Positions 60,694 through 64,000 of a DNA stretch of 64,000 nucleotides are shown one piece after another. The stretch spans positions 112,615,319 to 112,679,318 of the forward strand of contig CP136066.1 in NCBI GenBank assembly GCA_032622095.1, read 5' to 3'. The notes beneath the pieces are model-generated. The model did no database searches. It was not told where the DNA came from and saw nothing but the letters and a program-made list of their open reading frames with translations. Position 1 is the stretch's first letter. Each line of letters opens with the position of its first letter. The translations under genes and the position numbers were made by a program. The DNA comes from Siphonodentalium dalli (Eukaryota > Mollusca > Scaphopoda > Gadilida > Siphonodentaliidae).

Positions 60694-61665
60694 GTTAGGC
60701 CATAAACAATAAATATCCAGATTATCATCAGATTTTTTTGGAAAATAAGAGGGTGGGGGACGATTTAATTTTTTAATATTTATTTTTGGTGCATCATTCA
60801 GTGACCAAGAAAAGTCCCTCCAGAACTAAGGACCATAACTGGGGTAAAATAAATTGGACAAACCTGGTTTTCAAACTCGATCGAGATATTATTGTGAAAG
60901 GTCCATATACCCAATATGATTGGAATTGGTTGACGTTTGTTAATGTTTTCATGCTAACAGTCATAAACTTTCTAAAAATAGAGAAACTATGGGCTGTAAC
61001 TCAGGTAAAAGGGATCGGACAAACCTGGTTTTCGAATTACGAATAAATGTTCGAGATATTGTTATGAAAGATCCATATACCAAATATGAATGAAATTGGT
61101 TGTCTTTTGTTCAATTTATCGAGCTAACTGACATAACATTTCTTAAATATCTATAAATAAAAAAAGGGTCGTAACTCAGGTAAAAAAATCGGGACAAACC
61201 TAGTTACAAAATTGTTGACATATGTTTAACCTCTTCACTGCTAATGATGTTATGACATCGATTGCTGGGCTGATGACGTTATGGCCATTTTCCAGTGGAA
61301 AAATATAACAGGAATATCAGGAAATCCATAAAACTGACTCAGTTGAAAGGATATTATCATTCATGAACGTGTAACATCATACACTGTTTGAAACTTTGAT
61401 CTCTGAGTTCCAGTTATGAATAATGACCGACTGCTATTGTCACAGCATGAAATTTTATGTCCGTACTCGGTACTGATGTACAACAGCCAAGAGATTAAGT
61501 TATCACGCTAATGGACCCAGACCAGATGCCTACCTGCCCGCCAACCGTCCCTCGTCTAACCATAAGTCAAGTTTTTGAAGAAAAAACTTTACTTTAAAAT
61601 CTGGGGTGGGCAAAATATTGGGGGGCCTAATGATAATCTAAGTATTTATTGTTTATGGCCTTAAC
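60694..61665. mobile_element. Element with ~60-bp terminal inverted repeats enclosing tandem core and a TTAA insert
   Basis: The left arm starts GTTAGGCCATAAACAATAAA at 60694. The right arm, read inverted from 61665, starts GTTAAGGCCATAAACAATAA, and both continue with matching AGATTATCAT and GGGTGGG segments. Inside are about 2.5 units of ~180 bp (60820-61200; 'AACT.GGTAAAA...GGACAAACCTGGTTTTC...CATATACC.AATATGA') and the TTAA element at 61226-61498. Confidence 0.5.
61226..61498. mobile_element. Short TTAA-flanked MITE-like element
   Basis: TTAACCTCTTCACTGCTA at the left; at the right, read inverted, TTAATCTCTTGGCTGTTG. The TTAA target and CTCTT ends match the larger element at 27434-28170 and suggest a piggyBac-type MITE. 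The inverted repeats are imperfect. Confidence 0.4.
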
Positions 61666-61669
61666 TACC

Positions 61670-62599
61670 TCTACAGTTGTCAACATCTGTTGATGAGAAA
61701 CATGTTCATGAGGCTAGTTCTCAGTGCAAACATTTCTGTGGATGATAACATTACGCAAGACACAATGTGGGCTAGCTCAATATGTGTCAAGTTCCATGAA
61801 TACAAACATTGCTCCAGAAAGACTAGCTCTCTATTTCATGTTCTGTGCATGATAATTGTTCTTTCGATAGGCTAAATATATCAGTGTTTATGTTTGTTCC
61901 GGATATGGCTAGCTCTCAACATGTCAAGTTCCATGGATGTTTTGTTTCTGAACATTTGTGGATGTCTTTGCTTGACGTCGATGAATCGCATCTTGTTTTT
62001 TCTTTGCAATTTCATTTTGTGAACACTGAGCTTGTGAAGCGGACATAACTTGAGCTACAAAGAAGAAATTAGAGTAAATGTACACCTGGATGCCAAATAT
62101 GAATATGGTTGGGAGAAGTTAAAGTGATCACATATAATAAACGACTGACCGCAAAACAGATAATAGTTTTGACACTCGAAACACTTCCATCACCATATAT
62201 ATATTTATCTCTTTGATACATTTTGACATGTAAGTGTGAGGCATCAAGAATTATTTAGGCCAGATAAACAAAATAGTTGGTTCTCAGGGATCGCCCCGTC
62301 ACCAAAAAACATGCTCCTCAAACATATTTATGACATTTCATAAATAAATAATTATATAAATACCGACCAATCCCAATTCATTGGATGGAAGACTCTATGT
62401 CGCGAGTTGTCATAAGCAAGGTGCAAATCTAGCGTCTGACCAGCTATTACAGAGTTTTGATTGGTGGTATGTAAATATTTGACGAAAAGGACCACAATAA
62501 CGGTCGTTAAAAGTGAAACAGTGGAGCAAAATGATAAATTACATCATGTCAGAGATATGCGGGAGATAATGGGGGTATTCCATATCTGCGGGAAAGCTC
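61670..62599. other. Intergenic, little recognised
   Basis: Three loose repeats of 'GCTAG.TCTCA...TGTCAAGTTCCATG' at 61710-61940 look like an old tandem core. An AGGCCAGATAAACAAAATAG segment at 62262 resembles the ends of the 58.6- and 60.7-kb elements. No gene. Confidence 0.35.
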
Positions 62600-63085
62600 T
62601 CGTAAAGCAGAAGTCTCATGGCCAATCCATGAGATTAACACCTCTGGCTGTAGGGCATGTCGAGTGATTTTGTCGTACAAAGAGTAAAATCTAAGATGGC
62701 TGCCGGCAGTCATGTTTTTAAAATGAAATTCAGGACAAAATGACTGTTGGCAGCCATGTGTTTTAACGTAATTTGGAAAACCTTGATGGCTGCCATCTAA
62801 AGGTCAACCCAAAGATCCATATGAAGTTTGTTGATGATTGGATCAGGGATGTGCCAAAGGATTTAGTCATGCAAAAAGTAAAATCCAAGATGGCTGCCAG
62901 TGGCCATGTTTTTCATCGAACATCGTTCAAATTCGAGAGTGTATTTTAACAAATTTCTGAAAACAATGATGGCTCCCATCAAGAGGTCACCTTGAAGAAC
63001 CAGATGAAGTTTGGTGAAGATCAGATGAGAGATGTGAAGATCAGATGAGAGATGTGACTTGTTGGGTGTGCTAAAGGAAATTGTT
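62600..63085 (+). mobile_element. Rolling-circle-like element fragment (divergent core only)
   Basis: Core units with AAGATGGCTGCC...CATGTTTTT, GATGGCTGCCATCTAAAGGTC and ATATGAAGTTTG match the E-type core. Neither head nor tail hairpin is evident. It ends where the 83-bp satellite begins. Confidence 0.5.
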
Positions 63086-63096
63086 GTAATAAAACA

Positions 63097-63619
63097 CCCT
63101 ATATAGACTTACATTCAGCAGCATCTTACATGGCTAAAACAGTCTGCTGTGATAACAGGAGGGGGTGTATAGTAAAGTACCATATATAGACTCACATTCA
63201 GCAGCATCTTACATGGCTAAAACAGTCTGCTGTGATAACAGGAGGGGGTGTATAGTAAAGTACCATAAATAGACTCATATTCAGCAGCATCTTACATGGC
63301 TAAAACAGTCTGCTGTGATAACAGGAGGGGGTGTATAGTAAAGTACCATAAATAGACTCATATTCAGCAGCATCTTACATGGCTAAAACAGTCTGCTGTG
63401 ATAACAGGAGGGGGTGTATAGTAAAGTACCATAAATAGACTCATATTCAGCAGCATCTTACATGGCTAAAACAGTCTGCTGTGATAACAGGAGGGGGTGT
63501 ATAGTAAAGTACCATAAATAGACTCATATTCAGCAGCATCTTACATGGCTAAAACAGTCTGCTGTGATAACAGGAGGGGGTGTATAGTAAAGTACCATAA
63601 ATAGACTCATATTCAGCAG
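63097..63619 (+). repeat. 83-bp satellite, six-plus copies, cut by assembly gap
   Basis: The period is exactly 83 bp (CCATAAATAGACTCATATTC ... GGAGGGGGTGTATAGTAAAG). The leftmost two units differ at several bases while the inner units are essentially identical. The array runs straight into the N block, so its true length is unknown. Confidence 0.9.
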
Positions 63620-63719
63620 NNNNNNNNNNNNNNNNNNNNNNNNNNNNNNNNNNNNNNNNNNNNNNNNNNNNNNNNNNNNNNNNNNNNNNNNNNNNNNNNN
63701 NNNNNNNNNNNNNNNNNNN
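63620..63719. other. Assembly gap of 100 N
   Basis: Exactly 100 N, the usual placeholder for a scaffold gap of unknown size. It falls inside or at the end of the 83-bp satellite, which is the likely cause. Confidence 0.97.
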
Positions 63720-63731
63720 TACTAGAAGGTG

Positions 63732-64000
63732 GCCCGACTTCGTCCGGGCTTTGACCTTGAATTGACCATTTGAAGGTCAAGGTCAGGTGGGGTCAAACAC
63801 CAACACCCCAAAAATGGCCCAGTGGATACCGGGAAATCGGCCCAGCGGATACCGAGATACCCTATGCATCAAATTTCGTCCGTAAAAATCCGCCAGTTTA
63901 ACCAGATTTGATTTCCACTCAAGTATATAAACGCGCCTCATATACACACGCTCATTAATTATCAAGTTTCAACGTAAAGATAAATTACCATCGGTGCCCG
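63732..64000 (+). mobile_element. Second copy of the GCCCG...CGGGC-headed repeat, cut by window end
   Basis: GCCCGACTTCGTCCGGGC at 63732-63749 is identical to the one at 57907. It is followed by GACCTTGAATTGACCATTTG and AAGGTCAAGGTCAGG. After that the sequence is not clearly tandem within the visible part. Confidence 0.4.

Noticed and set aside
63097-63619. Regular direct repeats considered as a CRISPR array
   Set aside because: Units are contiguous without spacers, and the window is animal DNA; it is a satellite.

Overview
This is a piece of animal (metazoan) nuclear genome: AT-rich, gene-poor, with GT-AG introns and a very high load of mobile-element remains. Two host genes are supported. 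One is an SRBD1 (Tex-like S1 RNA-binding domain protein) orthologue on the minus strand. Fourteen of its coding exons join in one continuous frame from about 33.0 kb down to 0.16 kb, and the C-terminal S1 domain lies beyond the left edge. The other is a complete, intronless CCS (copper chaperone for superoxide dismutase) reading frame on the plus strand at 43.9-44.7 kb. The style of the repeats, especially elements built like the pearl/CvE rolling-circle relatives known from oysters and CR1/jockey-type LINEs, suggests a marine invertebrate, possibly a mollusc or another lophotrochozoan. That is an inference; the species cannot be read from the window.

Layout. 0-33 kb: SRBD1. Its introns hold several element types. 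These include a rolling-circle-like element with a dimeric ~159-bp tandem core (11.49-13.89 kb), degenerate relatives (5.4, 16.1, 24.7-26.4 kb), two foldback MITE families (2.3, 20.8, 28.5, 29.2, 29.6 kb), a TTAA-flanked element nested in another repeat (27.4-28.2 kb) and a 5S-rRNA-like sequence (30.1-30.3 kb). 33-43 kb: no host gene. It holds two broken LINE reverse-transcriptase copies (35.4-37.0 and 38.3-40.1 kb), a LINE tail fragment (40.8-41.0 kb) and a second full tandem-core element (41.0-42.9 kb). 43-44.7 kb: CCS and its presumed promoter. 45.3-49.4 kb: a rolling-circle-like element with unrelated ends (45.3-46.1 kb) and a third full tandem-core element (47.4-48.8 kb). 49.6-57.6 kb: two ~2.8-kb direct copies of one sequence with decayed, retroelement-like reading frames, separated by another tandem-core region. 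57.9-64 kb: more nested repeats, a 27-bp minisatellite, an 83-bp satellite running into a 100-N assembly gap, and the start of a further repeat.

The two host genes have no evident functional link. The most unusual things here are the mobile elements. One family keeps the same ends (a terminal palindrome, an 11-bp subterminal inverted repeat and a 3' hairpin) while carrying different tandem cores. A second family repeats the same architecture with unrelated sequence. The CCS protein keeps both copper-handling ends but has lost most metal ligands of its SOD-like middle domain. I did not find a convincing new gene system beyond these.
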